DNA from: Rutpela maculata
Taxonomy: Eukaryota; Arthropoda; Insecta; Coleoptera; Cerambycidae
NCBI GenBank assembly: GCA_936432065.2
Contig: OW386289.2
Coordinates: 164,919,348-164,983,347, forward strand
DNA: 64,000 nucleotides
Reading direction: 5' to 3'
Shown here in pieces: positions 33,735 to 44,919 of the stretch (positions within the stretch are counted from its first letter, which is position 1; every line of letters starts with the position of its first letter). A model generated the notes under the pieces. It was not told the DNA's origin. It saw nothing but the letters and a program-made list of their open reading frames with translations, and made no database searches. The translations under genes and the position numbers were made by a program.

Positions 33735-36700
33735 TAGGGTGGCCCATCTCTATAGGGGGTGAATTTTTTTGGCGTATTTTTTAAGTCTCACCCCACGAAA
33801 ATATACTATTATACTAGGAATAATTTATGTCAGAGTTTCAGATAATTCGGTGAACGGTAACCCGTGCCGCATTCAGGTAGAAATTTGTAGATAAGATTTT
33901 ATTACGGTAATACACTTAAATTTTACTTAAAATACAAATATCTACCTTTTTTTCTCATAAGTTTGGAAATATAATGCACCTACGGTAGGTTTTTATGTCA
34001 GTTTGCAATTGTGTTTTACAGTGGTGACATTATAAGTTCTAGCATACGTTCCTTTTTGAAAAAACATTTAACGATGGCTGATGTTAGATCCTTACGAAAG
34101 GATACTTTCATTTACTTAGTTGGACACTATTCGTCACAAATCATTGGCAATAAATTGCCGTCTAATAGACAAGTATTACAAGTGCTCTTTTATAACATTC
34201 GTGAAGTGAAGCTAAGTGTACATGAAAGTGCTAAATGAACAATAAAAGAGGTGTCAGTTTTTTGGGATAAAGCTCGCATTCCGACACGTCAGGATTTTCA
34301 TTGTGTTAAACAACTAGATAAACTTTATGCAGAGTGGAGGAACTTACAAAAATCGGCTAAAAGGGCCAGTGCGGGAGTAAAGAAAAAAATTTCGTTGAAA
34401 AATTGGACGATCTTTTTGACATTTCTCATGCAAATGCATTGGAGTTGATGAAAATAGATGAAGATAAGCAGTTTTTAATTAACCAAAGAAAAAAGGGACG
34501 TCCTGGATTTATGCATGGTATTGATTACCAACTTGCTTCTCAAGAAAAATCAGCTGAGGGGAAATTACAGAAATTATTCGAACGAATGCAACGAAGTCAA
34601 TAAGAAAAAGCTAGATTAGAGGAAACAGTCACCTGTCCATCATCAAGTAGTAATTCAGCCGACTCCAACGAAAATGAAAATGAAATAATCGAAGCCCAAG
34701 AAGAGTTGTTACAAGACCAGCCTGGCCCGTCACAGCCAAAAAAGAGGAGATTGTATGGAACATGTAACATCATCACACCAAAAATAGCCGCTGCATTTGA
34801 TGCTTGCAAAATAAGCGACAGGTATGGAGTCCATATTTTGACGGCAGTAGCAGAAGCACTAGGACATGACACCACATCTTTGTCCATCAGCAGAACCACA
34901 CTTCAGCGCTCTAGACAACGCATCCGCGAAGAAAGAGCTGAAATATTAAAAACTGCCTTCGGTAATTCTGAATTGCCGGCCCCAGTCATCCATTGGGATG
35001 GAAAACTTTTACCTTCTCTCACTGGAATGGGAAATATTGATAGACTTGCTATCTTAGTTACTAGTGGAGATATTGAACAACTACTTGGAGTACCAGCTTT
35101 GCCCAATTCAACTGGAAGAGAACAGACTGAAGCAGTTTATGATGTGCTTTGTGAATGGAATTTGGACGAAAAGGTAATAGCTTTGTGTTGTGATACAACA
35201 GCATCAAATATGGGTTATATAAATGGGGCAGCCACACTATTGCAACAAAAATTAGAAAGAGATATTCTATATTTTCCTTGTAGACATCATATTTTTGAAG
35301 TGGTTTTGAGAAGTGTGATTGACACAAAAATGCCTTCCCCATCTGGTCCAAATGTGCCACTATTTAAACGTTTTAGGGAATTTTGGCCTAAAATAGATCA
35401 AAATAAACTAAAAACTGGATTTCAGGTATCAAAAATTAAACACATTTTACAACCAGTTAAAGCCGAAATTGTAAAGTTTCTAAATTCAGCTTTAACTTTG
35501 CAACAGCCTCGTGATGATTATAAAGAATTTGTAATGCTTTCTAAACTTTTTGTTGAAGAAGAGCCCACTCACACGACATTCTATCAACCAGGGGCATTTC
35601 ATCATGCACGTTGGATGGCCAAAGCCATTTACTGTCTAAAAATATTTTTTTTCCAAGATCAGTTCCAACTAACTAAAAAAGAAAAAATAGGTATTGAAGA
35701 TATATGTCTCTTTATTGTAAAGGTTTATGTAAAGGCCTGGTTTACAGCGTCATTTGCTAGTAAAGCACCGCTTCATGACTTAGACTTTTGTAAAGAACTC
35801 ATTAATTATCAAAATATTGACAAAGAAATATCTCAAGCCGCAAGTAAGAAAATAGTGAACCATTTGTGGTACCTTAATTCAGTAAATGTTGGCTTATCTT
35901 TCTTTGATGACGATATTTCAGTTACCACTAAAAGAGAAATGGTTAAAGCTTTGAATAGGAAAGCACCAAATCAAGAGGGTATTAAACGACATGATTAGTA
36001 ACATTACTGACGTTGAAAACAAGGAAATTCAGGACTTCATATGCGAGAACAGTAAACAGTTTTTTCAAAAATTAGGATTGTCTATGGAAATTTTGGAAAA
36101 TGATCCAACAACATGGGAAAATGAAAGTTATACCCGATGTTTCAATATTGTAAACAAAATTAAAGTTGTAAATGATGCCGCTGAGAGAGGAATCAAACTT
36201 ATTACTGACTATAATGACATTTTAACAAAAAATGAAGACCAAAAACAGTTTTTACTCCAAGTTGTAAATGATTATAAATCACAGTTTCCAAATGTAAAAA
36301 AGAAACCCTGTCGCATGCTTTGGCCTAGTGCAAAAAATATTGTTTTTATTACTATATGTCTTGTAGATTTAGGATAATATTTGGTACTATGTATGAAAAA
36401 AACGTTTCATAATAAAATACACAAAGATAAAACGAGAGTTTTATTTCAAAAACTTCTAGTCTAGTTTTCTTAGACTACGAATTTACAGTAGTATGACACT
36501 TGTCATAGTCACAACAGATAATGTCTTTGATATTTGTATGACTTGATTAGTCATTCTAAAGATAAATGTTGCTGATTAAAAAAAAAAAAAACAATGCATC
36601 AACCAAAGAATGTAAATAATTCCATTTACTTTTATTATTGCATAATAATGCATTCTGCGGCACCCCTTGCCTTCAATTTGCCTCAATAATATTTTGAGGG

Positions 36701-36780
36701 GACTGTTTTTTCTTCAAATGGAACCATTTGCAGGGATGAGAAATAAAAAATTTCGATTTCGAAAAAGATGGGCCACCCTA
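33735..36780 (+). mobile_element. hAT-like DNA transposon with TIRs and 8-bp TSD
   Basis: The termini tagggtggcccatct (33735-33749) and agatgggccacccta (36766-36780) are a perfect 15-bp inverted repeat. Outside them the octamer ttatagga occurs at 33727-33734 and 36781-36788. An exact 8-bp target duplication is the rule for hAT and also occurs for P and Merlin elements. The 3046-bp element carries one long transposase-like gene (34074-36374). Structure is complete, but the gene is broken. Confidence 0.92.
34074..36374 (+). pseudogene. hAT-like transposase with two stops and two frameshifts
   Basis: The first segment starts MADVRSLRKDTF and runs into a TGA at 34236-34238, after which the same frame continues (VSVFWDKARIPTRQDF). 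A frameshift near 34400 leads to LDDLFDISHANALELMK. A TAA at 34601-34603 is followed in frame by an acidic linker, then the core (34706-35998). The core holds PAPVIHWDGKLLP, IALCCDTTASNMG (probable RNase-H-like Asp strand) and LYFPCRHHIFEVVL (C-x2-H type motif of hAT-like enzymes). A frameshift at about 35990 leads to the C-terminal part (AERGIKLITDYN). The family is widespread in invertebrate genomes as I recall it. Calling it hAT rests on the 8-bp duplication and the D ... CxxH order. Confidence 0.78.
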
Positions 36781-36788
36781 TTATAGGA

Positions 36789-38254
36789 GTACTCTTAATT
36801 CCAAATTTCAAGTTGGATTTCTTTTCTAAGTTTCATTATGTCCACAGTAGTAGCCAGTTGCGTCCAGTAGTCAATTTCATAATGTCTTCCCTGAGAAAAG
36901 GACAGCGCTGGTTGCCAGTAGGAACGCGAAACTTGTCCGAGACCCAACAAACGTACAGTTTCATGGGTACTCCTGGAAATAATTGTGTGCGGTGCTGTCC
37001 TCTTGCTTTCTGCACTTTTAGTGACAGCCACCCAGTCTAGGTCAAACGCTGGTTGTAGCCGCCCTTTTTGGGTCAGTTGCTACTGTTAATTCGCAGACAC
37101 AAGTCCGTTAAAGGTGCTACTACTTCGTTCCTGGGTATTTGTCATCGAGCCTTTTAAAAAGTCTCTCTTCAGTAGCCTCGATTCAATAATGCTGCCCACT
37201 GCCACTTAGCGTGACCCTTAGGGAACCTTATAAGCTACCACCCTCCGAGCAGTGGAAACCCCGAGTGGGAAATAGGATTACCTCCCAAGTTAATTCTTAA
37301 GTGATCTCTTACCTGCTACTCCCATCCATTCGTAATAAAATTGTATAGGAATATGTTTTTCATAAAACAGAACCAATCCGAGTTTACTTTTAATTTTATT
37401 CTCCTCTGTGAATATGGACTACCCGAATGTCCACACACCGCATTTAAAAAGTAATTTGAATTTTCTGCCTTGACATCCCAAAAGTAAAACCCTGTTACGT
37501 CACTGTCCTCGGCTTCATTATTTGCAGTGTTTGCTGTTTTTAAAAATAGAACTGAAAAGTTCAAACGTCTACTTCACATACGTGAAATGAATAGAAAAGG
37601 AGGGCCAGTGATATATGAAACCACTTTCTGATGCTAGATTGTGACAAATGTCGAAAGCCTATATGCACATCCTTGACAAATTACTCTTTTGATGAAATTT
37701 GAATATTAAAAATTGAGCTCTCTTAGAGGGTAACAAAAGAGCCTCATAAAATCTTTCACAAAGGCTAATGGCTCTAAAGTTATATAAGACAAATAACATT
37801 ATGAGGGAAGATGGATAGGCTATGCCATTAACATTTTAATATCAAATTTTATATTGAGAAATTTATCAAAGTATTGTCAAGTGCAAGTGGACAAAAAACA
37901 AACAAAGAAGATATTAACAATTCCTTAAAAAACATTTTGGCCTTTCAAACCTTACGAAGCGAGGTAGTCGCATAATGCACAATGCAATGTAACAGGGTGA
38001 TCTCCTATATTTGCTAAAATTAAGCTACTCAAGTACGAAAACGAAGAGTATATTCTAAACAACTTTTAAAATATTCGTCTGTATGTCCGTCAGTCCATCA
38101 CGTTTCTTTTAAGTAAGTTAACTGAAGAACGAAAAATCCGATTGTATTGAAATTTGGACAGTCAGCTGGTGTTAGCTCTAGGAAGAACCATTTAGTATGC
38201 TTTTAGAGGGCAGAATATTTACTAGTAATATTTTGTCGAATTCCTTTATACATT
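36789..38254. other. No recognised gene; GC-richer patch at 36830-37280
   Basis: Composition in 36830-37280 differs from the surroundings (for example accaccctccgagcagtgga). A 78-codon minus frame (36795-37031) and a 90-codon plus frame overlap there, without known domains. It may be the untranslated part of a LINE or a host-derived segment. At 38080-38170 a gtctgtatgtccgtcagtc string recalls repeat A but lacks its other blocks. Confidence 0.35.
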
Positions 38255-38919
38255 TCCTTAAATATATGGAGAATAAAAACCGAACTGAAACGAAACGCTA
38301 TTCTTCGAACTAATGCCCCGCCGAGCGCTGGTTTACGAACTACAAGCCTGGCTGCGTTAAGTGCCACAGCTATGTATTTCCACAAAACGCTGAAGTTTCA
38401 TTTGCAACAAATACCGAAAGACTTATTCCTGCTCAAAGGAGATCTCGTGCCAGCCAGTCCACACCACTTGCATACTGCAATTCCGAGGTGTTGGCTCTCG
38501 TCAGTGCAAGGTAGGTCTGGAATGACTGAGTCCCTCACTTTTCACTCTTGGTACATGACGAGATTTATAAAACTACACACTACGAACTCCTTAAATATAT
38601 GGAGAATAAAAACCGAACTGAAACGAAACGCTATTCTTCGAACTAATGCCCCGCCGAGCGCTGGTTTACGAACTACAAGCCTGGCTGCGTTAAGTGCCAC
38701 AGCTATGTATTTCCACAAAACGCTGAAGTTTCATTTGCAACAAATACCAACCGAAAGACTTATTCCTGCTCAAAGGAGATCTCGTGCCAGCCAGTCCACA
38801 CCACTTGCATACTGCAATTCCGAGGTGTTGGCTCTCGTCAGTGCAAGGTAGGTCTGGAATGACTGAGTCCCTCACTTTTCACTCTTGGTACATGACGAGA
38901 TTTACAAAACTACGACATG
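38255..38919 (+). repeat. 333-bp tandem duplication
   Basis: Copy 1 (38255-38587) and copy 2 (38588-38919) both start tccttaaatatatggagaat and are nearly identical over the whole length. One visible difference is a 4-bp insertion (accaaccg versus accg) in copy 2. The near-identity implies a young event. The 159- and 61-codon frames here are by-products. Confidence 0.93.
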
Positions 38920-38984
38920 TAACAAAAGTGGTAGGCTCCATCTAGCGGTTGATGTCCATTGCAATCGAAGTAACAGTAGTCTTG

Positions 38985-39185
38985 ACATGGGCATAGTACA
39001 TGTCGTGGTTTTATAAATCTCATCATGTACCAAGAGTGTTCCAGTCATTCCAGAACCTACCTGGCATTGACGAGAGCCAACAGCTCGAACCTGCAATCTG
39101 CATGTGGTGTGTAGCGGCTGACACGAGAGCTCCTTTGAATAGAAATAAGTTTTTTGGCTGGTGTTCATTGCAATCGAAATTTTAG
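38985..39185 (-). repeat. Inverted third copy of the 333-bp repeat family
   Basis: acatgtcgtggttttataaa, catgtaccaagagtg and gacgagagccaacagctcg are the reverse complement of blocks in 38460-38925. Together with copy 2 they form a foldback of about 150-200 bp arms around the spacer holding aaaagtggtaggctccatct. This copy is more diverged. Confidence 0.8.
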
Positions 39186-39423
39186 CGTTTTGTCCACTTG
39201 GCGTAATGGATCTTTACCTGATTATTCGATAGTCCGAAATTGTATAAACGTAAAGCAAACTTGTTACAGCTACATTAACTTCTTAAATATGCTGAAATTG
39301 TAGTCTAATATTTCATGAACTTCGTGCAAATTTAAATTTTAAATTACTGTTAATAATATTGTCCCGACTCAGGAAATGAAAAATATTTCACAAATTTACA
39401 TCAAGTTTATAAATACAACCTAT

Positions 39424-39866
39424 TGTAACATGCTTACACCCTTTTTTGTAAACACCCTGTATCGTGGGTTCGGAAATTATAACAGCAGGGTAACACTAAA
39501 CACTAATTTATTAACTACTAATTACAACAATAATTACTTGGCTGATAATATACTGTGTACTACAATTCAATTATTTAGTCACTTTATCACTGTATTTACT
39601 CTCTGACCATTTCAACTGACAATTAGTACTGCACTAACTTCTCTTCTTTTGGTTTACTCCATGCCTTATATACCTAAAGATGACAGATCTAGAAGCTTCT
39701 CTGATGACGTCACCATACTCTAGACAGTTCCAGAACAGATATGTCATCACTCTAGACCTTCTAGTAGGTTCTTTCCACATTCAGACATCTGAACTACTGA
39801 ATTCTGTGCCTACTTTTCAGTGCAACCAACATAACCTTAAATCTTAAGGGCTTGCAACATATTACA
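39424..39866 (-). mobile_element. Solo LTR 2 with 4-bp target duplication
   Basis: 443 bp bounded by TG ... CA and flanked on both sides by CTAT (39420-39423 and 39867-39870). It shares blocks with solo LTR 1: gggttc.gaaattataac, atgacagatct, ctctgatgacg, ttctagtaggttctttc and ataaccttaaat. On the minus strand a TATA-like tatataagg precedes an AATAAA signal. No internal region present. Confidence 0.85.
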
Positions 39867-39870
39867 CTAT

Positions 39871-40606
39871 TAAATAATAAAATAACTTCATACCTTATAT
39901 AATGTTATTAGAGAATGATTGATGCCATTAGAAGTTATTTTATTATTTTTATATTGCTAATAGACGAACAAATTTCGAATGTATAACATGGGAACAATAT
40001 TACGCTACCATGCTGTGTATTATGTGTAAAATGTGAAGTTGTCAGTCAGCGCTAAAATTGAAACACATAAAACTGCATATTGTACATTTTACAATGTTCC
40101 GATGCATGTTACAAGTTAGGCTATAACTTAGTTTCGCATAAATTTAACAGGCTGCAGTTCAAAGTTAAACTCAAAATTAGATTAATGTCGACAATATAAC
40201 CATACCAATATGAACTTAGTTTAAATTAACTTTAATGTTACAATTGCCTTAAGGTACATTAATAGGGCGTTAAATGCAGTGGTCGTTTTGGGTAACTGAA
40301 CAACACTGGGCGGACCAAAAAAATTAAACTCCCAAATTGTCACTTATAACGGTTTTGTTCATTATTCGATTTTTCTTATATTGGATTTAAACTAAATCTA
40401 CCGACTGGAGTCATGTATTCAATTTTTAAGGGTGGCAGTGCCATGCTTAAGAAAATTATTTCGTAATCGAAAATTATTTCGTAATTCGACAATTTCTCCT
40501 ACACATCCCTTAACCGATTGAAAACATATTTTTATAGGCTTTTAGAGAAAACTTGATAGAATGATATCAGAATATTGAAGTCAACAATTTTTTTTTATAT
40601 TATATG
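39871..40606. other. No recognised gene
   Basis: AT-rich single-copy-looking sequence; nothing identified. Confidence 0.4.
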
Positions 40607-40608
40607 TA

Positions 40609-42654
40609 CAGTGTGTCCCAGGATAGATGTAACAATGGACCAAAAATTTTGGAATTTTGGAATGGTATTTGGGGATTGAGTCCTGCTTGTTGTAAAACTA
40701 AAGTATACCAAAAATGACTTGATTTGGCGTTCTACAGGGTGTTTTATAAGCAAAGTTGTAAAAATCACCACTAATAAAGTACCTTTATTTTGTAAGAATG
40801 TAATTTTATACCTCTATACCAGATTTCAGGAATATAAAATTATTTTTTTGAAACTTCCCATTTTTTGCGAATTAAGAGTTGAATTCATATTTAAAGTTGT
40901 GTTAATCATCTTAAAAAGTAGGCTATTGGTAAATAAAAAATTGAATATACGAGATGTAAGAAGGTATAATGTTAATCGAACTAATTGTAAAACAAGAAAC
41001 AATTACTAACAGAAGATTAATGTCAAAACAACAGATTCACAAACAAATTAATTATTGACCAATACAAAACAATGTTTACAATTTTTTTATTATTCGACGT
41101 AGCTACCACCCACATTCACTCACAATTCGATCCTTCGCCTGAAGTCCTTAAAACTATTTCGAATATGATGTAACGGTATGGAGTTTACGGCATTTGTAAT
41201 TCTCTGCTTCAATACTCATACATCGTTAGGAAGTGGTTCAGCGTAAACCAACTGCTTGAGGCGACCTCATAAAAAGAAATCCAATATTGATAGGTCTGGG
41301 GATCTCGCCGGCCACTTGATCGGTCCATTCCTGGCAATCCAATTTTCTCCAAAATTTAAATTCAACCACCGATTAACCATTTCTCTGGAGTGGCCAGGGC
41401 AACCATCATGTTGAAAATGAATTAAAGGCATATCTCTTAAAATATTTAAATGTTCTTCAGAAAATATTTCAAGAAGCTGTAAATAAGTGTGCTGGTTTAA
41501 CCTTCCCTCAATGATATATCAATATCCTAAGGTCCAATAACTCCAACGTGATAGATAAGAAACGGCACACCACACATTCACTTTTTTATAATATTGTCTT
41601 CTACAATGAATTCTAAAATTTGGATTTTCAGAAGCCCAAAACTGACAATTCTGAGATGAAACACATTGGTTGTGAATGTGGATTCATCTGAGAAAATTAT
41701 GAAATGATGATTTTTTCTCCAATGGTCAAACAAAAATCCAACCTACGGCCGTCATCTCCCTCTTCAAGCGTATGTTTATAATTTGCTTTATATGCCCTAA
41801 TTTCTTTGCCTTGTAAATTCTTTGGAGTTCAGACTTGCTAATATTAACAAGAGCTGATCTCTCTCTTAGTGGCATCCTAGGATTTTCTATAACAGAGGCA
41901 TGAGCTATAATAGCCCCAACATTGTCTTCATCATATGCTTTTATTTTTCTTTTCATGTTAAGAACACTACCAGTAGCCAGAAACTTTTTAATTATTCTCA
42001 TAGCCTGAGTACGTGACAAAGCAGTGTTTGGAAATTTCAAATTAAATTGGCTTACCACTTTTCTTAGCGAGTTTTCACCGCCAATTCCGTAGCATTGCAC
42101 AATATAAATTTTTCACGCACTGTGAGTACCATTTTCACTTAATTTTTTATGCTTGGTTCGTTAATTTTAAACAGAAATTAAGGATAATATTGACTACGTT
42201 TGACAGATATGTCAATAATAAATGATAAATGTGTATCCACTGCTTTTCTCATAGCCTGCTTTTAGCTTCTACATAACTTTAAATATTAATTCACAAAAAA
42301 TAATTTCTATGCAGTTTTAATTGAATGATTCAAAATAAAATACTAATTTTTTGAAAAAATGGGAAGTTTCAAAAAAATAATTTTATATTCCTGAAATTTG
42401 GTATTGAAGTATAAAATTGCATTCTAAATAACTTTTCTTAGTGGAATTTTTTCATATTTTGAAAAATAAAGGTACTTTATTAGTGGTTATTTTTACAACT
42501 TTGCTTATAAAACACCCTGTAGAACACCAAATCAAGTCATTTTTGGTATAGTTTAGTTTTACAACAAGCAGGACTCAATCTCCAAATACCATTCCAAAAT
42601 TCCAAAATTTTTGGCCCATTACACCTCTTGCTACATCTATTCTGGGACACACTG
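40609..42654 (-). mobile_element. Tc1/mariner-type element with TIRs of about 250 bp
   Basis: The ends cagtgtgtcccaggatagat (from 40609) and atctattctgggacacactg (to 42654) are flanked by TA on both sides (40607-40608, 42655-42656), the standard Tc1/mariner target duplication. The inverted similarity continues inward for about 250-260 bp (ccattccaaaattcc, ggtttt-free block caacaagcaggactcaatc, aaaacaccctgtagaac, gaaacttcccattttt). Within the arms a second cagggtgtttta string resembles the terminus of the 7.2-kb foldback. The body carries a dead transposase. Confidence 0.9.
41095..42132 (-). pseudogene. Tc1/mariner-type transposase, broken
   Basis: The start ATG is at 42130-42132 (MVLTVREKFIL); a frameshift follows. 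The frame 41726-42100 is the N-terminal helix-turn-helix part (SRTQAMRIIKKFLATGSVLN, then KSELQRIYKAKKL). Downstream, other frames give FSDESTFT (first catalytic Asp, about 41690), FQHDGCPGHSR (second Asp region, about 41405) and WPARSPDLSILDFFL (third Asp, about 41300). After that block a TGA replaces the usual Trp codon. Several frame changes, so inactive. The RSPDL..LDFFLWG ending is typical of this superfamily in insects. Confidence 0.85.
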
Positions 42655-42656
42655 TA

Positions 42657-43369
42657 TATTTTATATACATTTTTTTCCATTTATTCTTTAGTTTATCAAA
42701 TCAACTACCAAAATCCAAAGTTTCGAAAAAATTTAACCGAAAGCAAAAATCAGTGTATTCTATGCGGAGTTCTTTAGGACAATTTTACTTTTTTGGCAAG
42801 TATAATTCACGTGACATGTAGGACCTTGACCTTTGTAGCAACTCATCTATTATTTGACCGATTTAACCATATTGGTTTTAACTTAAAGACGAAAGACTGC
42901 CTCAGGAAGACATTTAGAAGCAAAAATTGATAAAAAACCAAATAACAATGTCAAAACAAATGCAAATGACGATATTTTAACACGTCTAGCATTTTTATTT
43001 CAAAGTATTTTTTAATGAAAACATGACTTTTAATCGGTCGATCGATCTCAGTTTTAATTTAAGCCTCCAACTTGAAAAGTATCGAATAATGAACAAAAGT
43101 GTTATAACCAAAAATCTAGAGATATGTTTTTTGCATACCCTGTATGTAACTTGCGCTAGTCTTTTTAATGGTAATATTATAGACATACAATATAACAGAT
43201 GTGGACCAGCTGTACTTCTACAAAGAAAGGAGAAAAATTCATTAAATTTGACGTGAAACAGTGTAAATATTTAAGATCCATCAACGTAATTATGTTCAGC
43301 TTACAGACCCTCGACCTGGAAAACTTGTCCGACTAAAATAACATTAGGCAATAACTTGCAAAAGAATTT
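42657..43369. other. No recognised gene
   Basis: AT-rich; short opposing frames at 42995-43256 without motifs. Confidence 0.4.
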
Positions 43370-43700
43370 ATTGATCTCGTCAAACTTTATATGAAGCAAA
43401 GTGGCTTCCAATTCAATAACATTCCCTTCTAGTCATAAGAAGGGACGGTCTTCACTGCTAATCCCTCCATAAGCAAGTTCGAAATATCTATGAAATACGA
43501 ATAGTTCCCTAGGATATAGACAAGTTATATAGATTTGAAACTTTTGTTAGGAAAGTTACAGATATAGGCCATTTTGTTTCTAACATAAATAAGCGTTTTG
43601 TTTGGGCCAAATGCCTCTAAGAAATTGAAAACAGTGGAGAACTGCCGTTTTTAAACGTACCAGATACTCATCAACAGGGCTCGGGAATTTTATCTCGGCT
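43370..43700 (+). pseudogene. Penelope-like RT fragment, heavily decayed
   Basis: Plus-strand frames read KLYMKQSGFQFNNIPF, then EGTVFTANPSISKFEISMKYE. This mirrors the FNGKxYxQ.EGTAMGNPLSP block of Penelope-like RT, with the GNPLSP core altered. At 43630-43670 follows EIENSGELPFLNVPD, equivalent to the ELPFLDV block. Many stops between. Only a relic of the palm and fingers. Confidence 0.6.
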
Positions 43701-44689
43701 TCAGAGATGGCTCTCATATAGACATAATTGCAAACACCTACTGAAACATTCAGAAAAATGACGAGATGATGAAATATTCATCATTTCAAGCTATAATGTA
43801 TTTTTGGTAATAAATTTAACCTAAAAAGGTAATGGTTCTTACAAAAACATGTACTACGTATCTAGGAAATAAAAATCAATTTTGAATCGAACACATAATT
43901 TCCTGTTCTGTTTAATATGTGTGGCGTGTTTATTATGTTTATGTTCATAATAATTAAATATAAAAACCCAATAAGCTGCTGGCAACATAAAACATTTCTT
44001 CTCAATAAAATAAACCATTTTTATATAATATTTAGTCATACATAACAAACAACTGCCATGTACCGTGTTCATCACAAATGTACACAACATGATAAAGTGA
44101 ATTTTATTTCCTTTTAAAATGTTAATACGTAGATACTTTTATCAGAAATTAACTACATTTATGAAACGTACTCACAATTACCTAAAGACGTAGTTGATTC
44201 TTTTACAATTACACTGTGGCAACATTTAATAAAGGGGAAGGGTAGACCATCCGAGATCGTAGTTTCGCAGTCCCTAGTACCAATCTAGCGATATGCATTT
44301 ATGTATCTGTAAACCTAGCGCGTGAAATTATACAGAGTCGACGATATATAAAAATGTCTCGTGCTACTCAGGCTGCAGTATACTTGATTCTATATCTTCG
44401 TTATAAGTCGTGAAAAATTACATGTGTGTGTTACTTTAAGGCAGTTAAAAATACATGTGTATGTGTTAATTCAATGTTACATCCCCTAATACCTCCTCTT
44501 CGAGTGAGTGTTTATCTTAAACTGAGCATATTAACTTTGGATATGACTGAATTTACTAAAAAAAAGTACAAGGTAAGATATATTGTGTCATACTTACATA
44601 AAAATTTGTCCACTCTGACCTAGAGCCAACCCTGAGTTTGACGTCACAGAGATAAAATTCCCGAGCTCTGCTTATTAGAAATTCATCGG
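43701..44689. other. No recognised gene
   Basis: AT-rich; short frames at 43854-44090 (-) and 44426-44623 (+) without motifs. Confidence 0.4.
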
Positions 44690-44810
44690 TATGTCGGATT
44701 AAAAAATAAAAACGAGTTTATTTTCACTTGTCGACGTTTCGAAAAATATTTCATTCTTCCTCAGGGCTTAAGTGAAACATAATTCTTGGACAGGAAAGTG
44801 TCATAATCAT
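44690..44810 (-). mobile_element. Penelope-like 3' terminal remnant
   Basis: The minus strand reads cctgaggaagaatgaaatat, ttttcgaaacgtcgacaagt. The CCTGA.GAAG ... CGAAACGTC arrangement is the signature found at the termini of Penelope-like elements, which in several cases corresponds to a hammerhead ribozyme core. No RT is attached on this strand. Confidence 0.5.
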
Positions 44811-44886
44811 AAAATGCAATAGAGTTAAATATCCAATGTAAACTTGACAATTGTTAAACGTAAATGTGGTGAAGTGAATACCTCCA

Positions 44887-44919
44887 TACCAATTACAATA
44901 CTGACAGTTGTAATTGGTA
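44887..44919. repeat. 12-bp perfect hairpin
   Basis: taccaattacaa, loop tactgacag, ttgtaattggta. Isolated; function unknown. Confidence 0.8.

Noticed and set aside
36795..37031. 78-aa minus-strand ORF as a host gene
   Set aside because: No recognisable domain and an equally long plus-strand frame overlaps it; kept only as a compositional oddity.
38372..38851. 159-aa ORF (+)
   Set aside because: It spans the junction of a tandem duplication and repeats itself; no domain recognised and the repeat family is dispersed non-coding DNA.
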